Assembly (NCBI GenBank): GCA_045628725.1
Contig: JAZQPT010000089.1
Span: 1-19,361 of the forward strand
Direction of reading: 5' to 3'
Source of the DNA: JACQGD01 sp045628725
GTDB lineage: Bacteria; Patescibacteriota; Saccharimonadia; Saccharimonadales; Saccharimonadaceae
Length of the DNA stretch: 19,361 bases
A program made the translations under genes and the position numbers. The notes under the pieces are model-generated. The model did not search any database. It saw only the letters and a list, made by a program, of their open reading frames with translations, and had not been told where the DNA came from. The stretch's first letter is position 1; each line of letters begins with the position of its first letter. Below are positions 1-7,712 of the stretch, in pieces.

Positions 1-1
1 G

Positions 2-283
2 CTTGAGATTACTGCAATTAACGAAGAATACCTTCGCCGTGGCAAACTAAAAGTCACTACCCTTGACGATGGGGACGTATGGCTCGACACCGGCACGATC
101 GATAGCATGACTGACGCAGCAGACTATGTTAAAGTTCTGCAAAAACGTACCGGACAAATAATCGGCAGTCCCGAGCTAGTCGCACGCGAAGAGAGCTTTA
201 TTACAACAGAGCAGCTCAAGGAACTTGCTACGCCGCTCAAGAAATCTGGCTATGGCACCTATTTGGCGTCTGACACCTTATAA
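2..283 (+). CDS. rmlA: Glucose-1-phosphate thymidylyltransferase, C-terminal part (partial)
   Basis: This is the 3' end of an open frame that enters from the left edge; 93 residues and a TAA stop are visible. The visible part matches the C-terminus of RmlA (RfbA), which makes dTDP-glucose from glucose-1-phosphate and dTTP, the first step of dTDP-L-rhamnose synthesis in the cytoplasm. Recognisable features are the segment VWLDTGTIDSM (sugar-nucleotide binding in the family, usually WLDTGT), the following ADYVKVLQKRTG helix, and a PELVAREESFIT stretch equivalent to the family's CPEEIA...GFI region. The last residues, SGYGTYL, also fit the family end. An RmlD is encoded at 4625-5488 on the other strand, so the pathway is split in this locus. 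The stop codon abuts the stop of the convergent gene with no base between. The N-terminal nucleotidyltransferase core lies outside the window. Confidence 0.92.
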   Translation, partial: LEITAINEEYLRRGKLKVTTLDDGDVWLDTGTIDSMTDAADYVKVLQKRTGQIIGSPELVAREESFITTEQLKELATPLKKSGYGTYLASDTL

Positions 284-1684
284 AATCACACCAGTTGCGG
301 CTAAGTATACGTACTTATAGTAAAGAATTGCCGAAGTAACAAGATACCCGCCTATCACGATCATCGCAAGTGGTAGGCGATATTTTTTTGTGATTACTTC
401 CCGTAGAATAATATAACCCCCAATAACCACGGCCAGCATCAATGGCACAAGCAGATAAATGACATACCTCCCCTGCGCCTGATAATCAATAGATAATGAA
501 TAGTACAGACTCAGAGCTACTGTCGTTAAGCATGCCCCTGTTACACACGCTATTAGCATAGCGCCGCCTTTTACATCATTGGCGACATGTGTAGTTCTGG
601 CTCTATTCAATGTACGCCTCCTTAGCCACAATCCGCTCCCCAGCAGAATCCCGGCTAGTCCGATAAGAATTGTGTATTTGTATACATTCAAATACTTTTC
701 CGCGGGCGCAACATGCATTTTCCCAAACCTTGCGATGAACGATTCAGTCTGGGTTTTTCGGTATGCCTCGTCCGTCACGAGTCCAGCCAGACCTTCACCC
801 GTTTGATCCCTATAGCTCTGTTGCGCCTGTAACCCAGTCGCCCGCTCCCATTCCTGGGTTCGTTCTTTGAAATGTGCCATACCCAACATATCACCCTGGT
901 ACAGGATAGCGTTGCGCAGAAACAACGGCCCCGCAAGTATCACTACACCTAACGCCACAATACCAAAAACCTTTAGGAAGCGCTTGCCCATACCCAGCTG
1001 CCAATACAATGAAAACAGGAAGAATACGCCACCAAATAACACGAAACCATAAGAATTGCTGTAACTCAGTAGACAGATTGTAAACCCAACCGCCAGTATA
1101 AAAGCATTCTTACTGGTCCAATGATCTTTAAGTCCAGCAATACATGCATATATTATGACACTGACACCAGACAGCGCAATGATATCGTTATTGACATATC
1201 CAGATAGGAAAGCCACTTGTGGCCAGCTTGCAAACAGAAGCATCGCGCTAAAACCAGCAACTTTAGCATTCTTATTTGTCGAAAATAGCTTCTGCGCCGA
1301 TTTCCCGACAAAGTATACAGCCAGCACCCCAAACAACACACTCGTTAATCTTGCAGCATATACAAGCACATCTGGCGAGCTATCAAAGAGAGACACGGCA
1401 GACATAAAAAAGGCGCTAAAAATTGGGCCAAGAAATTGCGGGTAGAAAGCATACGACCAGTTACCCATACTGTGGATCGTCGCCGCGTCGTAGCCTGTCG
1501 GCAGTGTTCCGTTTTCATAAATGAATTTTGGAATAAAATACCTTAGACCTTCATCGGGCCCCCCGAAGGAACTCGCGGGGTCAACCGATATGGATAACGC
1601 CCAGGCACTGAACCATATCGCAACTACCAGTAGAACAATAGGTGTGCTGTATTTATATGCCAATAGTCGCCTCAGGAATGTCAT
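278..1684 (-). CDS. Polytopic membrane glycosyltransferase-like protein, DUF2142/GT-C type
   Basis: This is a 468-residue integral membrane protein if it starts at the ATG at 1684. I chose that start because a TATAAT box sits 7 bases upstream, which would make the mRNA leaderless; an upstream ATG at 1693 overlaps the box and a longer frame runs to 1762. After the first membrane helix comes a GGPDE motif (PDE near residues 43-45), then an extracellular-type loop, YAFYPQFLGPIFSA (about 78-91), and a VNND motif near 164-167, followed by many hydrophobic helices. This acidic first loop is typical of GT-C/DUF2142 membrane glycosyltransferases that use polyprenyl-phosphate sugars on the outer face of the membrane. 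A similar protein is encoded at 7713-9131. It is divergent from a polyprenyl-phosphate-sugar-synthase-like GT2, a possible donor maker. The substrate is unknown and family assignment is from motifs only. Confidence 0.72.
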   Translation of the reverse strand: MTFLRRLLAYKYSTPIVLLVVAIWFSAWALSISVDPASSFGGPDEGLRYFIPKFIYENGTLPTGYDAATIHSMGNWSYAFYPQFLGPIFSAFFMSAVSLFDSSPDVLVYAARLTSVLFGVLAVYFVGKSAQKLFSTNKNAKVAGFSAMLLFASWPQVAFLSGYVNNDIIALSGVSVIIYACIAGLKDHWTSKNAFILAVGFTICLLSYSNSYGFVLFGGVFFLFSLYWQLGMGKRFLKVFGIVALGVVILAGPLFLRNAILYQGDMLGMAHFKERTQEWERATGLQAQQSYRDQTGEGLAGLVTDEAYRKTQTESFIARFGKMHVAPAEKYLNVYKYTILIGLAGILLGSGLWLRRRTLNRARTTHVANDVKGGAMLIACVTGACLTTVALSLYYSLSIDYQAQGRYVIYLLVPLMLAVVIGGYIILREVITKKYRLPLAMIVIGGYLVTSAILYYKYVYLAATGVIL

Positions 1685-1691
1685 GGCACTC

Positions 1692-1700
1692 ATTATACCA
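1692..1700 (-). promoter_or_regulatory. Extended -10 promoter of the 1684 gene
   Basis: On the minus strand this reads TGGTATAAT, a consensus extended -10 element (TGnTATAAT). The hexamer ends 7 bases before the ATG at 1684, so transcription would begin at or next to the A of that ATG and give a leaderless mRNA. No strong -35 at 16-18 bases is visible, which is tolerable for an extended -10 promoter. Confidence 0.7.
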
Positions 1701-1751
1701 TCGGCGAATCCTATCAAGGGGATAACTGTGGCGTATTTATTGCATCTTCCG

Positions 1752-1757
1752 TATAAT
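1752..1757 (+). promoter_or_regulatory. -10 box of the 1768 transcription unit
   Basis: A perfect TATAAT lies 10 bases before the ATG at 1768. Initiation 6-8 bases after it would leave a leader of only about 2-4 bases, too short for a ribosome binding site, and none is visible. No convincing -35 was found. Confidence 0.65.
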
Positions 1758-1767
1758 ATCAATTAGT

Positions 1768-2481
1768 ATGAGCAAACAGGAAGATGTCAGAATCTGCGTA
1801 GTAATTCCAGCATATAACGAGGCTAGCGCAGTTGGCGGTGTTATCACGAGCATAAACGTGGCCTTTAAACGTGCCCGACTTATGGCCGATATCGTTGTAG
1901 TGAATGATAATTCTACGGACGACACTTCAAGGATTGCCGCAGATTCAGGGGCGACTGTAATAAATCACATCCTTAACTCTGGCGCTGGTGGCGCCACCGC
2001 AACTGGGTTGAGTTATGCCGATCAAAATCGTTATAATATTGCCGTCACGATGGATGCAGACGGGCAACATGATGCATCAGATGTGGTCAAAGGAGTGCAA
2101 ACACTCATTGAGAGAAATGTTGATTTACTAATCGGAAGCCGGCTAATCAACAGTGAAGGAATGTCAAAAGTCAAAGTTTTAGGTAATAAAGGCCTCAGCT
2201 TTATTACCTACGTTCTATTTGGGATTAATTCCACCGACTCACAGTCAGGGCTACGCGTCTTTTCAAGAGATGCCCTCACGAACCTCCGGTGGAAGACAAG
2301 TGGTTATGAGTTTTGTAGTGAAATGCTTTGGCGAGCGAAACAGCAAAATTTAATCATTGATGAATATCCAATCAAGGCAATATATACAGACTACTCGATC
2401 AATAAGGGCCAGAATAACTGGAATGCGGTGAATATCATTAAATCCCTCTTGAGACGACGCATTGCGGAGATGTTTGAATGA
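1768..2481 (+). CDS. GT2 glycosyltransferase, polyprenyl-phosphate sugar synthase (DPM1-like)
   Basis: This 237-residue soluble protein is about the length of bacterial dolichol-phosphate-mannose-synthase-like enzymes without a membrane tail. Motifs in order are VVIPAYNE (11-18), VVVNDNSTDDT (43-53) for nucleotide binding, MDADGQH (95-101) carrying the DxD metal site, GSR (123-125), and DSQSGLRVFSR (157-167), a hallmark of the DPM1/polyprenyl-phosphate glycosyltransferase group. It probably transfers a hexose from a nucleotide sugar to polyprenyl phosphate on the cytoplasmic face. The next gene, DUF2304, overlaps by 4 bases (ATGA) and accompanies such enzymes in many bacteria. The product would be a donor for GT-C membrane enzymes such as the divergent 278-1684 protein. 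The sugar is not predictable. Confidence 0.85.
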   Translation: MSKQEDVRICVVIPAYNEASAVGGVITSINVAFKRARLMADIVVVNDNSTDDTSRIAADSGATVINHILNSGAGGATATGLSYADQNRYNIAVTMDADGQHDASDVVKGVQTLIERNVDLLIGSRLINSEGMSKVKVLGNKGLSFITYVLFGINSTDSQSGLRVFSRDALTNLRWKTSGYEFCSEMLWRAKQQNLIIDEYPIKAIYTDYSINKGQNNWNAVNIIKSLLRRRIAEMFE

Positions 2482-2849
2482 GATACGCCCTCCTTGTTCT
2501 ACTCAACCTGCCAATAATTCTTTTGGCTTTCGTCAATTATATAACTCAATACAAATTGAAAAAGATTGACAAAGCACGTTTCAGGCGTCAAATGGTCATT
2601 TGGTCGGTTATTTTAATCGTATTGTTGTGTTCATTCCCAGTCTACAATTACTCGATAGGACAACCCTTTTTAGCGTCAGACAAATTAGACCTTTTGGGCA
2701 TCTTCCAGACGACTGCAATCATCTATATCGTATATGTCATTAACAACCAGCGCCGCAAAATAGAACAGAATGAACATCTCATTCGCGACCTTCATCAAGA
2801 GCTATCAATAAAATTGTCTAGGACCCCCAATGAACAAACCAAGCGTTGA
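2478..2849 (+). CDS. DUF2304 family small membrane protein
   Basis: This is a 123-residue protein with three likely membrane helices (about 2-20, 38-55 and 70-88) followed by a charged helical tail (about 90-114) that looks like a short coiled coil (QRRKIEQNEHLIRDLHQELS). Length, topology and position directly after a DPM1-like GT2 match the DUF2304 family, whose function is not established; a role as membrane anchor or partner of the GT2 is a guess from conserved neighbourhood. A GGAG ribosome binding site lies 8 bases before the ATG, inside the upstream gene, and the start overlaps that gene's TGA by 4 bases. The 3' end overlaps the next gene by 20 bases, so all three genes are probably translated from one mRNA. 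Confidence 0.78.
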   Translation: MRYALLVLLNLPIILLAFVNYITQYKLKKIDKARFRRQMVIWSVILIVLLCSFPVYNYSIGQPFLASDKLDLLGIFQTTAIIYIVYVINNQRRKIEQNEHLIRDLHQELSIKLSRTPNEQTKR

Positions 2850-3645
2850 CATACTCCTACCGTATTGGGGTGAGTTTAAGTTATTAAAAGAAACGGTCGA
2901 ATCTGTTATTACACAAACCAACTCTAACTGGTCGTTGCAAGTTTTTGACGACTGCTACCCATCAGACGAAGCTCAGCGATACTTCAGTGCCCTTACCGAC
3001 AAGCGCATAAAGTATTACCGTCATGATACTAATATCGGGATAACAAATAATTTTAACTTTGCCCTTAATGCGGCAACGGCGCCCTACTGTGTTTTAATTG
3101 GCTGTGACGACATCATGTTGCCAACCTATATCGAAACCGCGCTTCAGCACGTTAAAGACGCAGACTTTTATCAACCAAGTGTAGAAATCATCGATGAAGA
3201 CGGCCACCTATACCTGCCACTTGTCGACAGAGTAAAGCGCACCCTCCAACCACGCAAAACCGGGCTGTATTCAGGCGAAAAGCTTGCGACCTCTCTATGT
3301 CATGGTAACTGGCTCTACTTCCCCTCGATTATGTGGAAAACCGATACAATCAAGCGATACATGTTCGACAACCAGTATAAAATTGCCGAAGATCTCGTTC
3401 TAGAACTAAACATCATCAAAGATGGAGGAGTGTTGTCGTTTGATAGAACCACCACTTTCCAATACCGACGTTTTGCAAATTCGTTATCTAGTCGCGAAAA
3501 ATCAAAAGGCGGCGTCAGATTTAATGAAGAAGAGAAGGTTCACGCACACTTCACCAAAGTGTTTAAAGATATGGGATGGTCAAAAGCCGCCAGGGCAGCT
3601 AATATCCATCTCACGTCTCGAATACACCAAATGCTTTCGTCTTAA
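2830..3645 (+). CDS. GT2 family glycosyltransferase
   Basis: This 271-residue GT-A-fold enzyme has the segments VDILLPYWGEF (6-16), VFDDCYPS (38-45), YYRHDTNIGITNNFN (62-76), and a GCDDIM motif (91-96) as the probable DxD-type metal site. An ED pair at 187-188 (KIAEDLVLEL) fits the catalytic-base position of inverting GT2 enzymes. It is likely cytoplasmic and adds one sugar to a lipid-linked surface glycan; donor and acceptor are not predictable. Its ATG lies inside the end of the DUF2304 gene with an AGGA sequence about 6 bases upstream. It ends the + strand unit and its stop is one base from the stop of the convergent GT8-like gene. Confidence 0.85.
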   Translation: MNKPSVDILLPYWGEFKLLKETVESVITQTNSNWSLQVFDDCYPSDEAQRYFSALTDKRIKYYRHDTNIGITNNFNFALNAATAPYCVLIGCDDIMLPTYIETALQHVKDADFYQPSVEIIDEDGHLYLPLVDRVKRTLQPRKTGLYSGEKLATSLCHGNWLYFPSIMWKTDTIKRYMFDNQYKIAEDLVLELNIIKDGGVLSFDRTTTFQYRRFANSLSSREKSKGGVRFNEEEKVHAHFTKVFKDMGWSKAARAANIHLTSRIHQMLSS

Positions 3646-3646
3646 G

Positions 3647-4624
3647 CTACCGACCAAACTTTCGTCGAACTGCAATAATATACAGTCTCATGAAAATAAC
3701 TCGCGGCAAAATATCATAAAGCCTCCAATTAAGTGTCTTTTTTGCGATCGGACGGTCGACGTCTTTCCATGGAGTCATATTCAGGTATTTATTCCAAAGG
3801 TAGCGCTGTGGATGTTTACTGCCCACTTCCCAAGGTTTACCCTGAACGCCAAATAGAGAATGGATTATTTTGGGTGCATAATAATTAGCCATGAGATTCT
3901 CATAGCTATAAAAGTACTCAGGACGCAGGTCATTGATGCCCAAGAATGCCTTGAGGCCATATGCGTAATACGCGCTTGAGAAGTTGTAAGTTGAATCAAG
4001 AGTCTTAATTTGATCCTTGAATACAACATTACATAGGTCCTGGTCAGCAATCACATAATCGCTCTTTTCTTGCAGGTGCCGCTTCAAGTAATTGGTAATG
4101 TCGTCCTTTAGCCACTTCTTTTGATTTATGAGCATAATACCACAGTTGTAGTAACCGTCAGTCGGCTTTAGGCCAATTGTTTTCTTGTGATCGTTCACGA
4201 GTCCATCATAACCCAGCGCCATTACAGCCCCCTCAAAGTCTAAGCTAATTAGCTCATCAAGTGGCCCGTTGATAATTGTGTGGCCGTTAATAAACAGAAC
4301 CCTATCCGTACTCAGCTTCAAATCGCCAAATGCTAGCATCTTCAGCCAAGTTACATATACACCATGCCAAGGCTTTACACCTAGCTCCATAAATATATTA
4401 TGGTATGGTTTAGCATCGATAAAGTTGAGATTTGCATTTTTATACTGATCCGCAACCATCTTTAACCGATTGCGATTCATGTCAGTTATCTCATAATCGC
4501 AATAAAAGATATTAATTGTATCAAGGTGCTTGTTATTCTCCAGGAGCGACACGATTGAAATACCGCTCACCATCGCATAGTTATCGTCACTTTGATAGAG
4601 TACATTAAGAGTCTTATTCTTCAT
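3647..4624 (-). CDS. GT8-like glycosyltransferase lacking the DxD motif
   Basis: This 325-residue protein has the layout of family 8 retaining glycosyltransferases: NVLYQSDDNYAMVSGISIVS near the start (7-26), a central RVLFINGHTIINGPLDEL (108-125), YYNCGIMLIN (158-167), DQDLCN (194-199), and a late KIIHSLFG...GKPW (252-265) containing the conserved His and the KPW motif. In typical GT8 enzymes the central segment reads YLDxDxxV, carrying the metal-binding DxD; here it is N113-G114-H115. I checked the codons on the minus strand (AAC GGC CAC). The enzyme may be inactive, use another metal arrangement, or be a variant subfamily. It is the last gene of the 9131-3647 operon and its ATG directly follows the TAG of rmlD. 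An AGGG in the upstream gene could serve as ribosome binding site. Confidence 0.8.
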   Translation of the reverse strand: MKNKTLNVLYQSDDNYAMVSGISIVSLLENNKHLDTINIFYCDYEITDMNRNRLKMVADQYKNANLNFIDAKPYHNIFMELGVKPWHGVYVTWLKMLAFGDLKLSTDRVLFINGHTIINGPLDELISLDFEGAVMALGYDGLVNDHKKTIGLKPTDGYYNCGIMLINQKKWLKDDITNYLKRHLQEKSDYVIADQDLCNVVFKDQIKTLDSTYNFSSAYYAYGLKAFLGINDLRPEYFYSYENLMANYYAPKIIHSLFGVQGKPWEVGSKHPQRYLWNKYLNMTPWKDVDRPIAKKTLNWRLYDILPRVIFMRLYIIAVRRKFGR

Positions 4625-5488
4625 CTATGACCCTGCCAATCGCTTTAATTCGTTAATATATTCTTTCAATAATGGCTCGTAATCTTCGCTCAGAAAACCA
4701 GCGCGTTGAATTTTCGTTAAATCCATATCACTATACCTAGGTCGAGGTGCAAATGGATGCTTGCCTTCTTTATATTCATCAGTTGTTATTGGTGTTACCC
4801 GAGAAGCGTCATGACCAGATAGTTCAAATACGTCTGATGCTATCTCTGCCCAGCTCTTTACCTTGCCCGAATTAGAAAGATTATATGTGCCATATTCAAC
4901 GTCATTCTTGATGATAAAATCTATTGCCCGTACTAGTTCAGAGGTAAACGTAAGTCTCCCGTGCTGATCATTTACAACCTTAGGATCAATCCTCATATCG
5001 GCAAGTCTTTTCATCGTTTTCACAAAGTTGTGCCCATCGCCAACTACCCACGAAGTGCGTAATATGTGATGCTTCTTCACCAAACTAACCGCAATATCCC
5101 CCGCTGCTTTTGCTTGCCCATAGACTGACATGGGAGTGAACGGTTCATCTTCTTGATGATTTTTGATTCTTCCATCAAAGACGTACTCTGATGAAATATG
5201 TATCAGATGAATATTGTGTTTAATCGCAATTGCAGACAAATTCCTAGGACCGAGGGCGTTTACGAGCCATGTCGTCTCGCGCCCCTCTTCGGTCTCCGAA
5301 TGGTCTGCATTTACGTAGGCCGCAGCATTTACAACAATGCTAAATTTTGACCAGTCGTACTTTTCAACTTGATTACTGTCTGAAATATCTAGCTCGTCAC
5401 GGCCCAGGGCGATTGCGCCTGGGTAGTAAGTTTTAAGCGCTTTACCAAGCTGGCCGTTACAGCCAGTAATCAATATTTTTTTACTCAT
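4625..5488 (-). CDS. rmlD: dTDP-4-dehydrorhamnose reductase
   Basis: This 287-residue protein is the normal RmlD length. It reduces dTDP-4-keto-L-rhamnose to dTDP-L-rhamnose with NAD(P)H in the cytoplasm. It has the nucleotide-binding glycine motif GCNGQLG (9-15), an NAAAYVNADHSE segment (54-65) corresponding to the family's AAYTAVDxAE, HISSEYVFDG (97-106, usually STDYVFDG), and the SDR catalytic pair Y123 and K127 in SVYGQAK. The C-terminal half has YNLSNSGKVKSWAEIA (202-217), also typical. Its ATG overlaps the end of the upstream GT2 gene by 8 bases (ATGAGTAA), with AGAGGG just upstream, so translation is probably coupled. Together with rmlA at the left edge it indicates rhamnose in the surface glycan. 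Confidence 0.93.
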   Translation of the reverse strand: MSKKILITGCNGQLGKALKTYYPGAIALGRDELDISDSNQVEKYDWSKFSIVVNAAAYVNADHSETEEGRETTWLVNALGPRNLSAIAIKHNIHLIHISSEYVFDGRIKNHQEDEPFTPMSVYGQAKAAGDIAVSLVKKHHILRTSWVVGDGHNFVKTMKRLADMRIDPKVVNDQHGRLTFTSELVRAIDFIIKNDVEYGTYNLSNSGKVKSWAEIASDVFELSGHDASRVTPITTDEYKEGKHPFAPRPRYSDMDLTKIQRAGFLSEDYEPLLKEYINELKRLAGS

Positions 5489-6479
5489 TAGACCCTCTCT
5501 TACAGTATATTATAGCAAACACACGCGTAAGTCGGAGCTTATACACCACCATAAGTATGGCTATTCCAAGATGAGCGCTTACATGCTCACCCTTAGGCCG
5601 CAGCCAAATATATTTATTTCTATATAACTGTGGCATGTGCTTACCGAACCACGCAAACAAGTCTTCATATGTCTCATAAAAGCGCTGAATCGTTGCATAA
5701 CGTCCATAAGAAAGTAAGTAGTAGCTGGCCGTTCTTATGATATTGTAGTCGAGAATTTCAGCCTGTTTTTTATCCGTACCAGTTATTTTCAGCAACTCTT
5801 CAAGGAGACCTATAATATTGACCGACTTGGATAAACCTTTATGTAGAGTATTGGTAACGTTTGTATCATTATCAAATGAGTTACAATATCCAGCATATGC
5901 AATTGTATGGTAGCTACCTGACTTCAAGATAACTTTAGTAGTGAAGACGCTATCTTCACCAATGTTATTATCAAAAAAAGTAATATCATTATCCCTTAAA
6001 AAATCCGTTCGGTATATCTTGCCCCATGCAGGTATTGCAAGAAACTTACCAAAATCAGTTTCAACGGGTAGCTGCTCCTTAACTACCATTCCAGTTCTAT
6101 TTACTAACTTAAAGCCACCCTGAACAACATCACTTTTTATCGATGAGATTGCATCGTAAAAAGTCTGGCAGTAGTCTGGGTCAATGTAATCATCCTGATC
6201 GATTAACATAAGATACAGACCCGCCGCCAGTGCAATCCCTTTATTGCGAGTCTTAGCCGCACCTATATTTACCTGATTCACAACTCGTACAACCGAAGGG
6301 TAGCGCGTTTGATATTTGTTTGCAATTACCAATGACTCATCCTTTGAACCGTCGTTTAACAGTAGTACGTCGAGATTATCGCGGTAAAAGTTCTTTTGGT
6401 TCAAGACTGATTCGACACAACGTTCGATGTACTTTTCCCCATTATATATAGGAATGATTATGCTAATTTTTTTCTGCAT
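5481..6479 (-). CDS. GT2 family glycosyltransferase
   Basis: This 332-residue enzyme belongs to the common capsule/LPS GT2 group. It has SIIIPIYNGEKYIERCVESV (6-25), LLLNDGSKDES (39-49), NQVNIGAAKTRNKGI (68-82), the DxD-like metal motif LIDQDDYIDPD (92-102), WGKIYRTDFL (152-161), and GEDSVF (174-179), in which the ED is the expected catalytic-base region. The C-terminal 130 residues are helical and variable. It probably transfers one sugar to an undecaprenyl-linked intermediate on the cytoplasmic membrane face. A GGAG ribosome binding site precedes the ATG by about 5 bases. It overlaps the flippase gene upstream by 17 bases and rmlD downstream by 8. Confidence 0.88.
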   Translation of the reverse strand: MQKKISIIIPIYNGEKYIERCVESVLNQKNFYRDNLDVLLLNDGSKDESLVIANKYQTRYPSVVRVVNQVNIGAAKTRNKGIALAAGLYLMLIDQDDYIDPDYCQTFYDAISSIKSDVVQGGFKLVNRTGMVVKEQLPVETDFGKFLAIPAWGKIYRTDFLRDNDITFFDNNIGEDSVFTTKVILKSGSYHTIAYAGYCNSFDNDTNVTNTLHKGLSKSVNIIGLLEELLKITGTDKKQAEILDYNIIRTASYYLLSYGRYATIQRFYETYEDLFAWFGKHMPQLYRNKYIWLRPKGEHVSAHLGIAILMVVYKLRLTRVFAIIYCKRGSNE

Positions 6480-7701
6480 TTTTCTCCAATCTACCTAGAT
6501 AGAGTTTATAGCTTATCCAGAAAAGTGTCACCTGTAATATGTTTATTATTGTAAAGAGTGTAACTCCGCCCAGTAATCCGTACAACTCCACTACTGGGGC
6601 TGATATTACTGCAAGTAGTCCATTCGTGAAAAGCAAAATATAGAACTGCTCTTTAAACCGTCTCATAATGACAAATACATTGATAAAGATTGCAACAACA
6701 GCATTGGCAATTGCGCCAACGATGATTATCATCAAACCACCTTTATATTCATAAAAATCGACACCAAAAATAAAGTGTAGCAACTGAACGCCAATCAAGT
6801 AAGCTCCAATAAAAATAACGAGGCCGATTAGTAATGTAAAGTAGGATAGCTTAGTTACGATTTTCGCAAATGCCTGATACGCTGATGTATCCAGTAGGCG
6901 CGAAAGTTGGATAATATTTGGCTGTAGAATAAACGTCATTAGTAATACCACTAGGGTCACTGGCATCGCGAGAATGCCGAAATATCCTATCTGCTCTTGA
7001 TGGTATATATCCAAAAAGTACCGTGGTATGTTTAATGAAAAAGCCCCCAAAAAGGCAACTATAAACACTGGCCAACATCTTTTGATGATTTCTAATGCAC
7101 TCAACGAGTAACTTTTCAACTGATCGAGAGACATACCCACACTTTCCAGCCTACGTGTAACTGGAATATCGTAACACGCAACTACAATCATATTGCTTAG
7201 TACAATAGCCATGGAGCTTAAAAAAATATCGTTAGTCGCTACATCAACTAGAACAAAAGCGACAAATCCGGCAAGACTTTTGTATAGGAGCGATTTACCT
7301 GCGATATATAGTCTATCGTGAACCTGCATAACCCCATACAACGCATCAGCGACTGACTCTATAATCTTAAAGAGAACGAGTGCTAAGATGACGCCTGTCT
7401 TAGTTGCATCGTATTGGTTCAAAATACAAAATAGTACTGCTGCCAGAAATACTACTCCTCCTAACAATAACCTCACCATAAGGTAACTTTTGTTAGAAAA
7501 TTCCTTCTTGACGTCGGAAACTTGATATGTCCGACCGCCCCACATGCTGATCGTCCAAAATATAATCGCAACAGAAAAAGAGAATGAAAAAACTCCAGAA
7601 TCCTCAATACCGTTGAATCGTGTGACGATGACAAGTAACAAAGGGGAGATGGCATTTTGTGCCAAAACGCCAATCGTGTTCCATAGATAGTCTTTTTTCA
7701 T
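6463..7701 (-). CDS. Polysaccharide flippase, Wzx/MOP (MATE-like) family
   Basis: This is a protein of 412 residues from the ATG at 7701, with about 12-14 hydrophobic helices and a start (MKKDYLWNTIGVLAQN) typical of oligosaccharide flippases of the MOP superfamily. Such proteins move lipid-linked oligosaccharide units across the cytoplasmic membrane. An alternative ATG at 7713 overlaps the upstream stop by one base (TAATG) and would add four residues; I prefer 7701 because of the family start and an AGG about 6 bases upstream, but 7713 is possible. A frame to 7794 exists but would overlap the upstream gene by 80 bases. The 3' end overlaps the next GT2. A Wzm/Wzt exporter is encoded in the same window, so the cell probably exports two kinds of glycan. 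Confidence 0.82.
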   Translation of the reverse strand: MKKDYLWNTIGVLAQNAISPLLLVIVTRFNGIEDSGVFSFSFSVAIIFWTISMWGGRTYQVSDVKKEFSNKSYLMVRLLLGGVVFLAAVLFCILNQYDATKTGVILALVLFKIIESVADALYGVMQVHDRLYIAGKSLLYKSLAGFVAFVLVDVATNDIFLSSMAIVLSNMIVVACYDIPVTRRLESVGMSLDQLKSYSLSALEIIKRCWPVFIVAFLGAFSLNIPRYFLDIYHQEQIGYFGILAMPVTLVVLLMTFILQPNIIQLSRLLDTSAYQAFAKIVTKLSYFTLLIGLVIFIGAYLIGVQLLHFIFGVDFYEYKGGLMIIIVGAIANAVVAIFINVFVIMRRFKEQFYILLFTNGLLAVISAPVVELYGLLGGVTLFTIINILQVTLFWISYKLYLGRLEKNAEKN

Positions 7702-7712
7702 TGTAGCCTGCA

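Noticed and set aside
1685..1762. Extended N-terminus of the membrane protein at 278 (start at 1762).
   Set aside because: A consensus extended -10 at 1692-1700 lies inside this extension, so it would not be in the mRNA; the membrane protein begins naturally at 1684.
3422..3856. A 144-codon + strand open frame crossing the convergent junction of the GT2 and GT8-like genes.
   Set aside because: It overlaps two supported genes in other frames and strands and shows no recognisable motif.
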